From Piezodorus guildinii (lineage: Eukaryota; Arthropoda; Insecta; Hemiptera; Pentatomidae): 64,000 nt of DNA. Location: NCBI GenBank assembly GCA_023052935.1, contig CM041292.1, positions 202,329,799-202,393,798 of the forward strand, in the 5' to 3' direction. The notes under the pieces are model-generated. The model ran no database searches. It saw only the letters and a list, made by a program, of their open reading frames with translations, and was not told the origin of the DNA. A program made the translations under genes and the position numbers. Below are positions 1-11,152 of the stretch, in pieces (within the stretch, counting starts at the first letter, position 1; every line of letters starts with the position of its first letter).

Positions 1-600
1 AATGCCGATACCACCAAATTAGGCCAACACAGACTCGTCCAATGTTCACCGTTCAAGCCCAAGCCGCCGAGATCAGCCTTATCGCAATCCTCCCATCGAC
101 GCTTCGGTCTACCTTTCGGACATATACCAGTCGGATCAGCGAATACCAACTTTCTCGGAATCCGTTCTTCACCGAGACCAACAACTTTACACATGCTATC
201 AAATCAATTATATTCACAGGATACAAGCTCCGCAATTCCGCGTTGTGCAACCTTCTAAACTCCCCAGTGGCCTCATCTCTCTTCGGACCAAATATTTTAC
301 GCAGTACCGTATTTTCGAAAACCTTAAGCCGTTGTTCATCCTTCAAAATAAGCGGCCACGTTTCACATCCGTAAAGAACCGTAGTAAGAATAATAGTTTT
401 ATAAATTCTAACCTTTAAGTTTTTAGACATCCGTGAGCTAAGTAATTTAGCAACTGAATAATAACACGCATTTCCCGCCTTTAACCAGGACTTAATTTCT
501 TCCTGGATTTTATTTTTTTTTTGTTATTATTGAACCTAAATACTTGAATTTCTCTACGTGTTTAAAAGTATGCCCTGATATATCAATATCGCCAAGATCG
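1..600 (-). pseudogene. LINE-C C-terminal fragment
   Basis: Minus strand: GDIDISGHTFKHVEKFKYLGS (580-520), then a broken stretch, then SKNLKVRIYKTIILTTVLYGCETW, LKDEQRLKVFENTVLRKIFG, EFRRLHNAELRSLY. This is the region downstream of the RT in a LINE whose YADD portion is at 5255-5715. Several frame changes. Confidence 0.75.
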
Positions 601-1439
601 CAACCGTTTCAGATACAAATCGCATCATACAATTATATAGAATCCTTATGTATGAAGGAAAATTATCGCACCATTATTGTATATGAAAAAAAAAATGATT
701 GCCAATTATCAAAGCAGATAAAGAGGATTACATTAAAAAAGTAACGCCATTTGTTTGTTAATACTTATATTACACTATCCAGCTTTCTTATCAAGATTAG
801 TGTAATGTTTAGAAATACAAAGAACTAAAATAAAAAGATTTGATTACACTAAAGAAACCTGACCTTGTTCTCTGACGCCTTTGATCTGTAGCAAACAGGA
901 TCGTGAAGGACTCATTCTTAAAAAGACAACATTTGGAAGAGAGCAAAGACCCAACGACCTCTTTGTAATATTTACTCAGCGGGCCTCGAACTAACGTATC
1001 CCTTTTGTAAACAAACCAATAAACGAGGAAGAAAAAACTTACTGGATTCTGCGTCTTTCCTATCTGTTTACATTTTTCTCTGGTAAGATATTCGTCCAAT
1101 CCGATTGAAGGAATCGAAGGAAATCAATAAAAATGATTTACCGTGCTTCATCAATTATATACGGTTGCTATAGCATTCAATTGTAAAAGTTATCTCTTTC
1201 TGATAATGTAATTGATATTTTCTAAAATTATTTATGCTTGCACTTCTTTATGAGATACGCTATTTCAAAACATTTTTTAAATTGCATGTAGTCGTTTTCA
1301 TGAAAAAAAAAAAAAAAAATCTGTACCTCTTTAACCATTCAAAGACCATGTGCTCAGTTCGTAGATTCGTACCGTTTATTAGTTTACGGTCGTGCAAAGA
1401 ACTAGCGTCTAAAAACTGTGAGTTTTTTCACTCTCCGAA

Positions 1440-2165
1440 GCAGCACCTAACGCTTTTCAATTTCAAGACAAATATACGCCCGAGACGTAACAAAATCTTT
1501 GTCATCAAAATCAACTTAGCAGAAGAGCTAATTTATACCATGCATTTTGCACTTTTTTACGATTTTCTTAAAAAACGGCTCAAACAATTTTGATTAAACT
1601 CGCTGTATCGATGTACAATTTAATGGGCTTTAACATGTAGTTTTCATTCTGATTAAAATGGGTTGACAGGACTTGAATGCCGATATTTTAAATTTTTTCT
1701 TCCTCTAAAGTACATTTAATTTTGTTGATTCTATAAAAATAACTATATTATCTTATTACCACTGATTAAAAACAGCTTAATATGCATGTTGAGCAAATTA
1801 AAAAAACAACTAAAGAAGAAAACTGAAAAAACAAATTTGTAATGCAATTTTTGGATTTTGAACATAGCAACAGTAATATACATGTATGATGTACCGTTGG
1901 AAAGCTTGAGATTTTAGAAAAAAATATTGTCTCATACACAAGCTTTTAAAAATTAGTAGAGAGTGATGAAAAGCCGATAAAAATAAGTGATTATTTTAGA
2001 ATATAGTTTAATAGATTTTTTAATAAAACACATGTTTTTATAGAAATTCCATTTAATTAATACCTTAATAGTTGTAATAATTTTTATCTCTGTTTTAAAC
2101 AAATTTTAATCGATTTATAAAACGGAGCTAAGTAAAAGTCGTGTGTTGCCCGCACCATATTTTTT
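1440..2165 (+). repeat. FamA copy, headless and diverged (+)
   Basis: Begins near the CGCCCGAGACGTAACA block and runs to the tail AAAGTCGTGTGTTGCCCGCACC. The head, palindrome and (GT)n run are missing. Confidence 0.75.
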
Positions 2166-2682
2166 TAATAGATTTTTTCAATAATGAAAATTAAACCATA
2201 TGTTTTTATCAATTGATAACACTTATCAAAAAAATATATCATTCTGAGGGAGGTAATAGTTGGTTTGCTAATGCGCCTAAAATAAATTTATAATTAGGAA
2301 AATAATAGTAAGAAAAATAATAAATAATTAAACTGAAAACAATAATTAAAAAAATTAAGAGAAATTAAACTTATATAAAAATCAGTGGTGCATTACATTG
2401 GCAAACCAACTTTACTTAACCTCTTGGCGTCATGTGACACCACTGCTACAAGGGTAAACATTAATTTTCTTTTAAAGGCAGAAAAACTTTAAGTAGAAGC
2501 TGAATTTATTGCTTGAATATTTAGCTAGGATTTCCTGTTTACTATTCATTTAAACTGTTGTGATTTAACTTTTATTCCAAACATTTGAATTGTCAATAAC
2601 ATGCTTTAACTATTCGAATCTGTAAGTAAAATTTGCTAAACAATTTAATTAAACTCGCCATTTAATGTTAAATACTATTATA

Positions 2683-3401
2683 TTGGGTTGATGCAAAATT
2701 AATGCAGGTTTTTAGTAGGTATTGTAAATACGCCATATCTTTACTTTAACCATATATATTTAATCAAAATAATTTCCATCTGAATCAATGCACTTTTGCC
2801 AACGTTCAACAAGCTTTCTTATTCCACCAGAAAAAAAATCCGAATCCCTGGACTCAATGAAATCACGAAAAGAATTTTCAATGTCGTCCTGGTTTTGAAA
2901 ATTTTTCTCCCTCAAAAAGTTGTCCAGATGCCTGAAAAAGTGGAAGTCTGTAGGAGAGAGGTCAGGTGAATAAGGCGGATGTTGGAGAACTTCAGCATTG
3001 ATGAATCGGAAGGGGCCGATCCTGCTCCACGATAACGCCAGACCACACGTTGCACAACCAACGCTTCGACGACTGCACGAGTTGGGCTACGAAGTTCTCC
3101 AACATCCGCCTTATTCACCTGACCTCTCTCCTACAGACTTCCACTTTTTCAGGCATCTGGACAACTTTTTGAGGGAGAAAAATTTTCAAAACCAGGACGA
3201 CATTGAAAATTCTTTTCGTGATTTCATTGAGTCCAGGGATTCGGATTTTTTTTCTGGTGGAATAAGAAAGCTTGTTGAACGTTGGCAAAAGTGCATTGAT
3301 TCAGATGGAAATTATTTTGATTAAATATATATGGTTAAAGTAAAGATATGGCGTATTTACAATACCTACTAAAAACCTGCATTAATTTTGCATCAGCCCA
3401 A
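2683..3401. mobile_element. Foldback mariner: two inverted 311-bp copies of one end
   Basis: TA flanks at 2681-2682 and 3402-3403. Arms 2683-2993 and 3091-3401 are reverse complements with about one mismatch (TTGGGTTG versus TTGGGCTG) and a 97-base spacer. Both arms are the right (3') end of the 31797-32696 mariner. The 5' end of the element has been replaced by an inverted copy of the 3' end. Confidence 0.92.
2998..3324 (+). pseudogene. Mariner transposase C-terminus (108 aa)
   Basis: RKGPILLHDNARPHVAQ (second catalytic Asp), HPPYSPDLSPTDFHFFRHL (third), KLVERWQKCIDSDGNYFD. The N-terminus, DNA-binding domain and first Asp are absent. In this copy the end frame is intact, unlike the copy at 31878. 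Confidence 0.85.
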
Positions 3402-3561
3402 TATAATATCTTCATAATTAATATATGGTTTTGTAATACAATTCTGGTATTTAGTTTCTCGGTGTATTTTGATAGCAATGTACTTGTTACAATACATACC
3501 AAAAATCCTTAAATGATTTATGATAGCTATTATGATTATAAGCATGAATAAGTATTATTTT

Positions 3562-3790
3562 TACTTTCACTTACTATATATAGTAAGGGGAAGTATTGCG
3601 ATAGTGTTACTTTCACTTACTATATATAGTAAGGGGAAGTATTGCGATAGTGTTACTTTCACTTACTATATATAGTAAGGGGAAGTATTGCGATAGTGTT
3701 ACTTTCACTTACTATATATAGTAAGGGGAAGTATTGCGATAGTGTTACTTTCACTTACTATATATAGTAAGGGAAAGTATTGCGATCTTG
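3562..3790 (+). repeat. Five tandem 46-bp copies of the FamA terminus
   Basis: Units start at 3562, 3608, 3654, 3700 and 3746. Each has the 18-bp perfect palindrome CTTACTATATATAGTAAG followed by GGGGAAGTATTGCGATAG. The fifth continues into the body of the FamA copy. Only the terminal module is amplified; all other full FamA copies have one. Confidence 0.95.
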
Positions 3791-4654
3791 AAAATCTTCT
3801 AATTCCAATTTTCAATGGAAATCCCCTTTTTAGGATCCCCTGAGTCCAAATAACCAAGTCCCGCAAAAAGGTCTGTGTGTGTGTGTGTGTGGTAACTTCC
3901 GGGCGGAAACGGTAAGTCCTATGAAACTGAAATTTTATATTTAAGACAACTATACGCCCGAGACGTTACAGAACCTTTTTCATCAAAATGAGCTTACGAG
4001 AAGAGGCACTTTATACTATGCATTTTGCACCTTTTTTCGATTTTCTCGAAAATGGTTCAGACGATTTTAATTGAACTCGTTATATCGATGTAAAATTTAA
4101 TGGGCTTTAATATTGTTAAGGTTTCGTTTGGATTAAAATGGTTTGACAGGGCTTAAATGCCGATATTTTAAATTTTCTTCCTCTAAAATACCTTTAATTT
4201 TGTCGATTCTATAAAAATAACTATATTATCTTGTAACCACTGATGGAAAACAGGTAAATATATAAATTGAATGAATTCGATACCCAACTAAAGGAGAAAA
4301 CTGGAAAAATATATTTTTTCTGCAATTTTTTGTTTTTGAACATAAGAACAGTAGTATGATAATATACACCAATATACATGTTGGAAAGCTAAAATTTTAG
4401 AAAAAATATCATCTTATACACAAGCTTTTAAATGTTAATAGAGAGTGATAAAAAGCCGATAAAGCTAAGTGATTATTTTAGATAATAATATAATAGATTT
4501 TTTAATAAAACACATGTTTCTATATAAATTCAATTTGATTAATTCTTTAATAGTTTCGCGTATTTTTATCTCTAACTGAATTTGAAAATTTTTTCATTGA
4601 TTTTAAAAATGGAGGTAAGTGAAAGTCGTGTGTTGCCCGCACCAACTTTTTTTC
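3562..4654 (+). repeat. FamA interspersed repeat, long copy (+)
   Basis: Reference copy of FamA, the commonest long repeat in the window. Order: head with palindrome CTTACTATATATAGTAAG; GCGATCGTGAAAATTTTCGAATTC-type block; a (GT)n run after AAAAAGGTC; a block with CGCCCGAGACGTTACA; a long AT-rich body; and the tail GGAGGTAAGTGAAAGTCGTG followed by TGTTGCCCGCACC. Head and tail share a short inverted match (CTTTCACTTAC / GTAAGTGAAAG). No ORF is shared between copies, so it is non-autonomous. The superfamily is not recognised. Confidence 0.85.
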
Positions 4655-5254
4655 ATTTATAGTTTTGACTGGATGTTACTAATCATTAATACATTACTCT
4701 CAACTATTTCTTGATCTTGAAATGGCTTGGTTACGCAAGATTACCTTGACAAGTCAATAATACCTTGAATATAAAATAAAAGAGTACAATCCAGGATGAT
4801 TCAGATGAATTTTAGTCTAGTATAGCAAAATCATCAGTTATTTGTGTCTCCTTAAAAAAAAAAGGAAAAAAAAAACTACAGCAATTATGTAACTTATCTT
4901 CTCAACGAAAATACTCGACTGATAAAACGTATTATTGATGAAGATGGTTGATGTTTACAAAAATAAGGATGTAAACCTTCATTTCCTCCTCTATTCTATG
5001 TTGTAGCCTCGGATTTTCCTCTGACAGAGAGAATAATTGTATCAAAAACATAATAATTGGTCTCGAGAACTTAAGGAAAAACCCGATTGCAGTTTAAACT
5101 GCATCTTCATTTTTTAAATTAAAATAGTATTGTTTCAAGTGAAACGCATGAAAGTGAAATGTCGCATCTTGTAACGCCATAGCGTCGACTTGTTGTTTAC
5201 ATTATTTGACATTTTAGTATGGCCGCTTATAATTTTTATTATATAATAATTATA

Positions 5255-5715
5255 TAGGTATACAGGGAATACCTAGAAAGTTAGTAAACCTAGTAGAGAT
5301 GTGTTTGTCGGAAACATTTCATAAAGTTAAAATCAGTCATAATTACTCCGAGAGATTTGAGGTGTGATCTGGTTTGAAACAGGGTAAGTCCCTTTCACCT
5401 GTTTTATTTAATATAGCTTTAGAATATGTTATAGAAAAGATGACGTGTAACGAGAGAGGTTTAAATATGGGTGACAAGATTCCGGTTTCGGCCTATGCCG
5501 ATGATTTGGTACTGCTGGGTGAAGACACGGTAACCATACAACTAAATACAAGTGTGTTAATGAAAACCGGTAAACAATTAGGTCTCGAATTAAATACCGA
5601 TAAGACGAAATATATGATTAGTAGCAGAAATGGTGGCGATCTTGATGATATTGATGTATCAAGGCATACTTTTGAACACGTTGAGGAATTCAAGTAACTT
5701 AGAATAAGAAACAAA
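5255..5715 (+). pseudogene. LINE-C reverse transcriptase fragment with YADD
   Basis: GIPRKLVNLVEMCLSETFHKV, a TGA just before SGLKQGKSLSPVLFNIALEY (open from 5374), then VSAYADDLVLLGED, GLELNTDKTKYMIS and DIDVSRHTFEHVEEFK before a stop. The catalytic YADD is intact. Both ends are truncated. Confidence 0.82.
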
Positions 5716-5771
5716 AATTAAAACTTTCCTTAAAAATATGAAAATCGGGCATATCCTTTGAAATAATAATC

Positions 5772-6008
5772 GAACTATGCTACAGTGGGAGTCCTAAATT
5801 TTGCCTATCCAGGTTTTATTAGGATAGGGATATTTAACGAGTACCTGACATCGCACAGGCTCGGGACCACCTTAAACGTCCCCTCCGAAGGACAGCATAA
5901 CTAAGGATTTTTACTCCCATTAAAAAATCCTAGGACCACCTGCTGGTTTGAACCCGTGACCTTTGGCATAGGAGGCTGTTATGCTAGCCACCCAGCTAAA
6001 AGTGATCT
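5772..6008 (-). mobile_element. SINE-1 copy (-), 3'-truncated
   Basis: Complete tRNA-like head (AGCTGGGTGGCTAGCATAACA on its strand) and body, but it lacks the tail and final 30 or so bases. Confidence 0.83.
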
Positions 6009-6554
6009 CTGTATTTACTTATTAAACGTTGATAAGCACACCCTGGGCATGCGCAGCTGGCATCCATTGTGTTAACTTCTGAGATATGTACTCGAAAAAA
6101 TGTTAAATTTTTTAATCATTGATACACAGCAACCCGAACTTTAAGAAACAGGCTGAAAACTTTTACGAATTGTTCATTATCCTTCCATTAATTACCGGCA
6201 AAAAACATCAAAATTTCCGGAGTACAAAACCTGACTTGGAGAAAAAAATGACATTTTTATGCAAACGTTTTACATAGATTTTGCACTCCTTGAATTTCGC
6301 ATCGCTGCATTAGTGTTATTTACACACTCCGTAATAATCGAAATGTTCTCAAAATGTATACTAAGTACAATATCTGATATGTTGACCATCCGTTTGTACT
6401 TAACCAATTTTTCTATTCTTCGTTACATTTTTTATTGTTTTCTGGAGGAAAATTAAAGATAATATTCAGATAAGGCGTGATTCTAGGCCGAAAAAAAAAT
6501 AATCATAATAAGATATTTCAAGCGTCTTTAAATTGATTTAAAGAGACGGTAATT

Positions 6555-6990
6555 GTTTATATAATAATAATAATAGGCTTAGCGAACCCGAAGTTTCGAT
6601 GCCGATACCACCAAAATCCGCCTACACAGATTCGTCCAATGTTCACCATTCAAGCCCAAGCCCCCGAGATCAGCCTTAACGCCATCCTCCCATCGACGCT
6701 TCGGCCTACCATTCGGACGCCAACCAGTTGGATCAGCGAATACCAACTTTTTTGGAATCCGCTCCTCATCGAGACCAACAACTTTACGCGCCCATTTGAG
6801 TCTCCGCGATGCTATCAACTCAATTATATTCACAGGGTACAAACTACGCAATTCCGCAACCTTCTAAACTCCCAGTGGCCTCATCTCTCTTCGGACCAAA
6901 TATTTTACGCAGTACCTTATTTTCGAAAACCTTAAGCCGTTGTTCATCCTTCAAAGTAAGCGGCCACGTTTCACATTCGTAAAGATTATA
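6555..6990 (-). pseudogene. LINE-C 3' terminal fragment with (TAA)n tail
   Basis: Minus strand: LKDEQRLKVFENK region, then MRSLYPVNIIELI, RRLKWARKVVGLDEERIPKKLVF, GRPKRRWEDGVKADLGGLG and a C-terminal NLCRRILV. The 3' end at 6555-6575 is a short ATA/TAT trinucleotide tail, as in RTE-like elements. Confidence 0.8.
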
Positions 6991-7139
6991 CGGTGTTAAA
7001 CGGTAATTGTTTAAGAAAATAAATTATTAAAAAAAAAACAAGTTGTAATTGTAGCAAATAGACAGAAGAGGAAACACGTACTTAAGAAACAAGCTCTGTT
7101 TTAGTTAGGACAAATAAAAGAATTAGACAAAACACTCGG

Positions 7140-7405
7140 AGTAGCAAGACAGCAATGAGAGTTGATTAGTAACATCTGGGGCGAACTAATGGGTAGGGCT
7201 ACAGTGGGTGTCTGCTTCGCCTAATCAAGACATTTACCGAAAACAAAGAAAGACAATTCCCCTTCCGCCTTGTTAGAACCACAATCAGGGTCCTTGTCTC
7301 GGCTTGTAGTGTCTCTGTCTTGAACGTCTATTTACGTCTTCTATCTTACAAGTGCAGGTTCTAGCGTCGCTCTGTACTACAGACACTTTAGGGTCAATTC
7401 ATCAC
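7140..7405 (+). other. Possible unannotated exon with strong donor site
   Basis: A GC-richer, apparently unique island ending in ATCAC followed by GTAAGTACC at 7406, a near-consensus splice donor. There is no long ORF, so if real it would be a non-coding 5' exon. Nothing in the sequence links it to a particular gene. Confidence 0.2.
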
Positions 7406-7744
7406 GTAAGTACCTGTAATTTAATTACTTCTCTATACAATTAAATTATTTGAGTTTATTAATATTTGAATGTTATCAAAGTTCCTATAGGAACATATAC
7501 AGGGTCCTGGTACATGAAAAAAATCACAAAATTCAACACACTACATCTCCGTTATTGTTGATCCGATTTAGATAATATTTTTCTGTTTTAAATGCTATTA
7601 TATTTAATCTCGAATGAGGAACAAAATAAAAAAAAAAGCAGGAGAGGCGCACAGCTGGCTTTACTTTGATTTTTGGATTTTGAAAACCTTGAATCCTCTA
7701 TTCTTGACAAAGCATTAAACATATTACTAAACATAAAATCCTAA

Positions 7745-7876
7745 TTTGTTTTGTTTATTTATTTAACGTCACTTTATGCTACCATGGCTAATCGGGCGAT
7801 ACTACAATGGGAGTCCTAAATTTTGCATATCCAGGTTTTATTAGGATAGGGATCTTTAACGAGTATCTGACATACC
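7745..7876 (-). mobile_element. SINE-1 3' fragment (-)
   Basis: Tail and distal body only, ending at GAGTATCTGACAT, then fused to a FamA head fragment. Confidence 0.8.
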
Positions 7877-8018
7877 ACACACACAAACAGATCTTTTTGC
7901 GGGACTTGCTTATTTGGACTCAGAGGGCGCTAAAACGTGTATTTCCGTTGAAAAATAGAATTCGAAAATCTTCACGATCGCAATACTTTCCCTTACTATA
8001 TATATTAATTGAAAGTAA
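7877..8018 (-). repeat. FamA head fragment (-), fused to a SINE-1 fragment
   Basis: Contains only the (AC)n run, TTTTTGCGGGACTTG, the GTGTATTTCCGTTGAAAA block and the head palindrome remnant. It joins abruptly to a SINE-1 fragment at 7876. Confidence 0.7.
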
Positions 8019-8262
8019 TAAATCGTTCAACTTCTTATAGTTGGTAATTGTTAATATGTCTTCTGATTTAAAATTTTCCATGACATACTTAAATAAATAG
8101 AATCTTCTGACTGGATCTAAAACTGGACACGATATTAAAAAAATTTCAATATTATCGCAACCATCGGTATTACATAGAGGGCAAGTCATATTGGGTTCAA
8201 ATTTATAATATAATCCATTCACGATGATCTGTGATTTCTCGCCTGCCAGTCTTAGTTGAACG
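7920..8262 (-). pseudogene. LINE C-terminal zinc-finger-like fragment
   Basis: Minus strand: VQLRLAGEKSQIIVNGLYY, then CPLCN-x3-C-x4-EIFLISCPVL, a Cys/His-type motif common at the C-terminus of R1/Jockey-clade ORF2 proteins (CxxC...HFLxxCP). It reads on to YFKSED-type codons and the FamA junction. Here the usual His is replaced. Not one of the other LINE families in the window. Confidence 0.6.
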
Positions 8263-8308
8263 ATTAACTTTATCCGATAAATAGTTTTTTTTTTTTTTTT
8301 TTTTTTTT

Positions 8309-8533
8309 TAACATCACTTTATGCTGCTGTGGCTAATCGCAGGATGCTACAGTTGGAGTCCTAAATTTTGCATAGCACAGGCTCGGGACCACCTCTTAAC
8401 GTCCCCGCCGAAGGACGACATAACCAAGGATTTTTTACTCCTATTAAAAAATCCTAGGACCACCTGCGGGTTTGAACCCGTGACCTTTGGCATAGGAGGC
8501 TGTTATGCTAACCACCCAGCTACATGTGATCCC
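8309..8533 (-). mobile_element. SINE-1 copy (-) after a long T run
   Basis: Full head and body with a short deletion in the middle (TTTTGCATAGCACAGG). The preceding T run at 8287-8309 would be its poly(A) tail. Confidence 0.85.
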
Positions 8534-9199
8534 TCCTATTAATAGTATATTATTATTATTTAAAATATCTTAGAAAAAATACAGAAATGAGAGAAAAATA
8601 CAAGCCTTGAGTATTGTTCTCAGTTGAGCATTTAGCCCGATGAGGAAGTTCATTTGCTATATTTGTTTTCAAACATTCTCTTAGGATGACACTAAAAATA
8701 CTCGTGTTTGAGTAATTCAGTCACGGTTTTTCCTCAGAGTAGCGTTTATTCGAAATTCTGTTATTGCTTCTTCTTCGAGACACTTTGAGAACTCGGACAT
8801 CTTTTAAAAGAACAAGTAAAACAATAGTTAAAATTATCCAAACGCCTAGAGCCGACCTGAAATGTGGCTAATTGACTTAAAGGCTAGGCAGGTCGTTGGC
8901 TCAACTCTTCACTGGCTTTGTGTCGCTTTTGAGTGTGGTTAATTTTACAGTTGCAAGTAATTTCTTTGAAAATATAAAATAATTAATATGAATTTATGAT
9001 TGTTATACTAACTAGTAGTTAATTAATTAATATATTTTAATCTGATGAACTTTTAATTATTAACCCTTCAATAATTTGTATCCACAAACGTTTTTCTAAA
9101 ACTTATGTTACATACCCCTAAATGTTTCTTGGGTTAAATAGTAGCAGTGGAGTATACAAAACATTTGGAAGAGTTTATAATTCACTGCTAATAAATTAA

Positions 9200-10577
9200 T
9201 TAATTTTTATTTTATTTTACAATATCAATCTTTATTTATATAGCATACATCTTTACAGTTTTTAAAAACATTGATTGGAAATCCATTACAATGCGCTACT
9301 TATTTGCTAAAAATTAATTTTGTACATCAATTGTTTTTATTGTTGGTAAAAATAAAAAAAAAAAAACTAAGAAAAGAAAACAAAAAAAGAGAAACTAAAA
9401 AAAAAAAAAAAAAGAAATAATCAGATAGAAATAAAAATTAAAATAAACTATAATTATTAAACTATAAATTAAAATTAAAGGTGCCACTGCCGTTTCAACC
9501 TTCTAGGTGGGTTGTATGGATGAGTGGAGCTGGATAGGGATTGAGCTAGAGGATTAGGATGATGAATGAGGTTCTGGTGGAATTTAGAAAATTTGGATGG
9601 AATTAGGTCTGAAATAAATGGAACATTAAGGTCGTGGTGCAAGGTATAGTTGGAGACATAATAAGGAGCATTTACTATTGTACGGAGGACTTTGGATTGA
9701 AAGGATTGAATGCGTTTGATGTTAGTACTTTTAGCTGTCCCCCACAGTTCAAGTCCGTAGGTCCAGATGGGCTTCAGTATTGTCTTGTAGATTAATAATT
9801 TGTTGTCAACTGTAAGTTCAGATTTTCTGTTGAGTAATCGGTATAACTGTCCGAATCGTCGGTTGAGTTCTTGTCTTTTAAGTCTTGTATGTGGGTTCCA
9901 AGTCAATCTTTTGTCTAACAGTAAGCCAAGATACCGGACTGTATCTGAGAGAGGAAGTGGTAATGAGTTGAAATAAACTGGCGGACAGGATTTTCGTCTA
10001 AGAGTAAAGGTTATGTGTTTACATTTGGCTTCGTTTACCTTTACACGCCAGTTATTACACCAGTGTTCGATAAGGAGAAGGTGTCTCTGAAGGTTTAAGG
10101 ATGCTGTTTCAGGATTGGAACTGGAAGATAGGATGGCGGTATCGTCTGCAAAAGTTGCCAGAAAGGTATCAGGATGTGTAGGAATATCAGCAGTGTAAAG
10201 GATGTAGAGGACGGGTCCCAAGACGCTGCCTTGAGGAACACCGGCCTCAACGGGATAAAGGTTAGAAAATTCTACACCACAGCGAACTCGGAAGGAACGG
10301 TTTGAGAGATAGGATCTGAGAATTAGGTATAGAGACTGGGGTAAATGGGTTTTCAGCTTGAAGAGTAATCCAGTGTGCCATACCCGGTCAAAAGCTTGCG
10401 CAATGTCCAGAAACGCACCAGAACAATACTCTTTGCATTCAAGAGCTGAGGAAATATGGTCTACAACTCGGAGCCCCTGTTGAACTGTGGAATGCTGAGG
10501 ACGGAATCCAAATTGATGGGAAGGAAGATTTTGAGATTCTAATATGGGTAGGATACGTTTAAGAAGATGTTGGTAAA
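9200..10577 (-). mobile_element. Jockey-type LINE 3' half within a chimeric insertion
   Basis: Same family as the copy at 43567-46992, from the middle of the RT (LLKRIL near 10570) through YADD-equivalent FADD (AFLDIAQAFD and TFADDTAILS) to a 3' UTR with AATAAAG and an A-rich tail at about 9200-9230. Upstream it is joined in frame to part of another LINE (10578-10770). AATTAATT occurs at both outer flanks and may be the target duplication, but the flanks are too AT-rich to be sure. Confidence 0.75.
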
Positions 10578-10686
10578 TAAATTCTTGTATTGTAGGGATG
10601 CCCAGATCTTTGTGCATGGTAGTTATTTTCGTGTATGGTGGATAACTATTAATTGTTCTTAGGCATCTATTTTGTAGTACTAGCAA
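9475..10686 (-). pseudogene. Chimeric LINE reverse transcriptase ORF (403 aa)
   Basis: The first 32 or so residues (LQNRCLRTINSYPPY, HKDLGIPTIQEFI) match the region after the RT of a Jockey-like element. The next part begins abruptly at the RT fingers of the local Jockey family (LLKRILPILES, SHQFGFRPQHS) and runs to the family's C-terminus. The order is therefore C-terminus of one RT followed by the middle of another, in frame and without a stop. The open frame extends upstream of the Met to about 10779 (RPIITYASPAWSL). This gene order cannot encode a working polymerase; it is best read as a record of template switching. Confidence 0.75.
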
Positions 10687-10770
10687 TTTTTTAATATGTG
10701 TTTTGCTTGTAAGACTCCAGGCTGGGGATGCATATGTAATTATAGGTCTGATAACAGATTTATATACAAA
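10578..10770 (-). mobile_element. Fragment of a second LINE, 5' part of the chimera
   Basis: Encodes RPIITYASPAWSL and LLVLQNRCLRTI, the segment that follows the RT domain in Jockey-clade ORF2 proteins, but clearly different from the local Jockey family, which has RPIWTYGLELWG here. It is fused in the same orientation and frame to the Jockey 3' half. Confidence 0.65.
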
Positions 10771-10893
10771 AAAAATTAATTATTCCCTATTTCCCTTATA
10801 AGTTGTTTTTTTATCATTTGTAAAGATTGAAAAAACGCGAATAAAATTGGCTGATTCTTACTTCACCACTCTTTTATTAAAAATAAATGCACG

Positions 10894-10920
10894 ACGTTTC
10901 GGCTAAACTTCCATCTTCAG
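10894..10920 (-). ncRNA. Hammerhead-like core, next to a Penelope fragment
   Basis: On the minus strand CTGAAGA, a short variable segment, then GAAACGTCG. Stem II would be weak (about two pairs), so this copy is likely decayed. Confidence 0.35.
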
Positions 10921-10944
10921 TAAATCCAAATATAACTAAATATA

Positions 10945-11115
10945 ACAAAGCCACTCGTTTATCCACTCATAGCACAGAACACAAGCACCAATTTGATTTT
11001 AACAACCCGGACATTTTAGCCATAGAAAACAATAGTAAAAAAGGGAGAATATTAGAAGTCATATACATTACTAAAATATCCAGCAAGTATGTAATTTCCA
11101 ACAAGAGACTCAAAC
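10945..11115 (+). pseudogene. Penelope-like element: C-terminal endonuclease-region fragment
   Basis: An open stretch containing THSTEHKHQFDFNNPDILA and SKKGRILEVIYI. This is the pattern that follows the GIY-YIG endonuclease in Penelope-like retroelements (His/Glu-His, FDFxNxxIL, then a Lys/Arg-rich LE-x-x-I block). The GIY-YIG core itself and the RT are missing. A hammerhead-like core in opposite orientation lies 25 bases upstream. Recognition is by pattern only. Confidence 0.55.
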
Positions 11116-11152
11116 ATTATGTAATGCATACACTAACATTTTCTCTAAACTA

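Noticed and set aside
42..374. Plus-strand 110-codon ORF as a gene
   Set aside because: It is antisense to the LINE-C fragment on the minus strand, whose codons carry recognisable RT-family motifs.
3562..4654. FamA as solo LTRs
   Set aside because: Ends are not TG...CA, no 4-6 bp target duplications were seen, and no FamA pair flanks a coding region.
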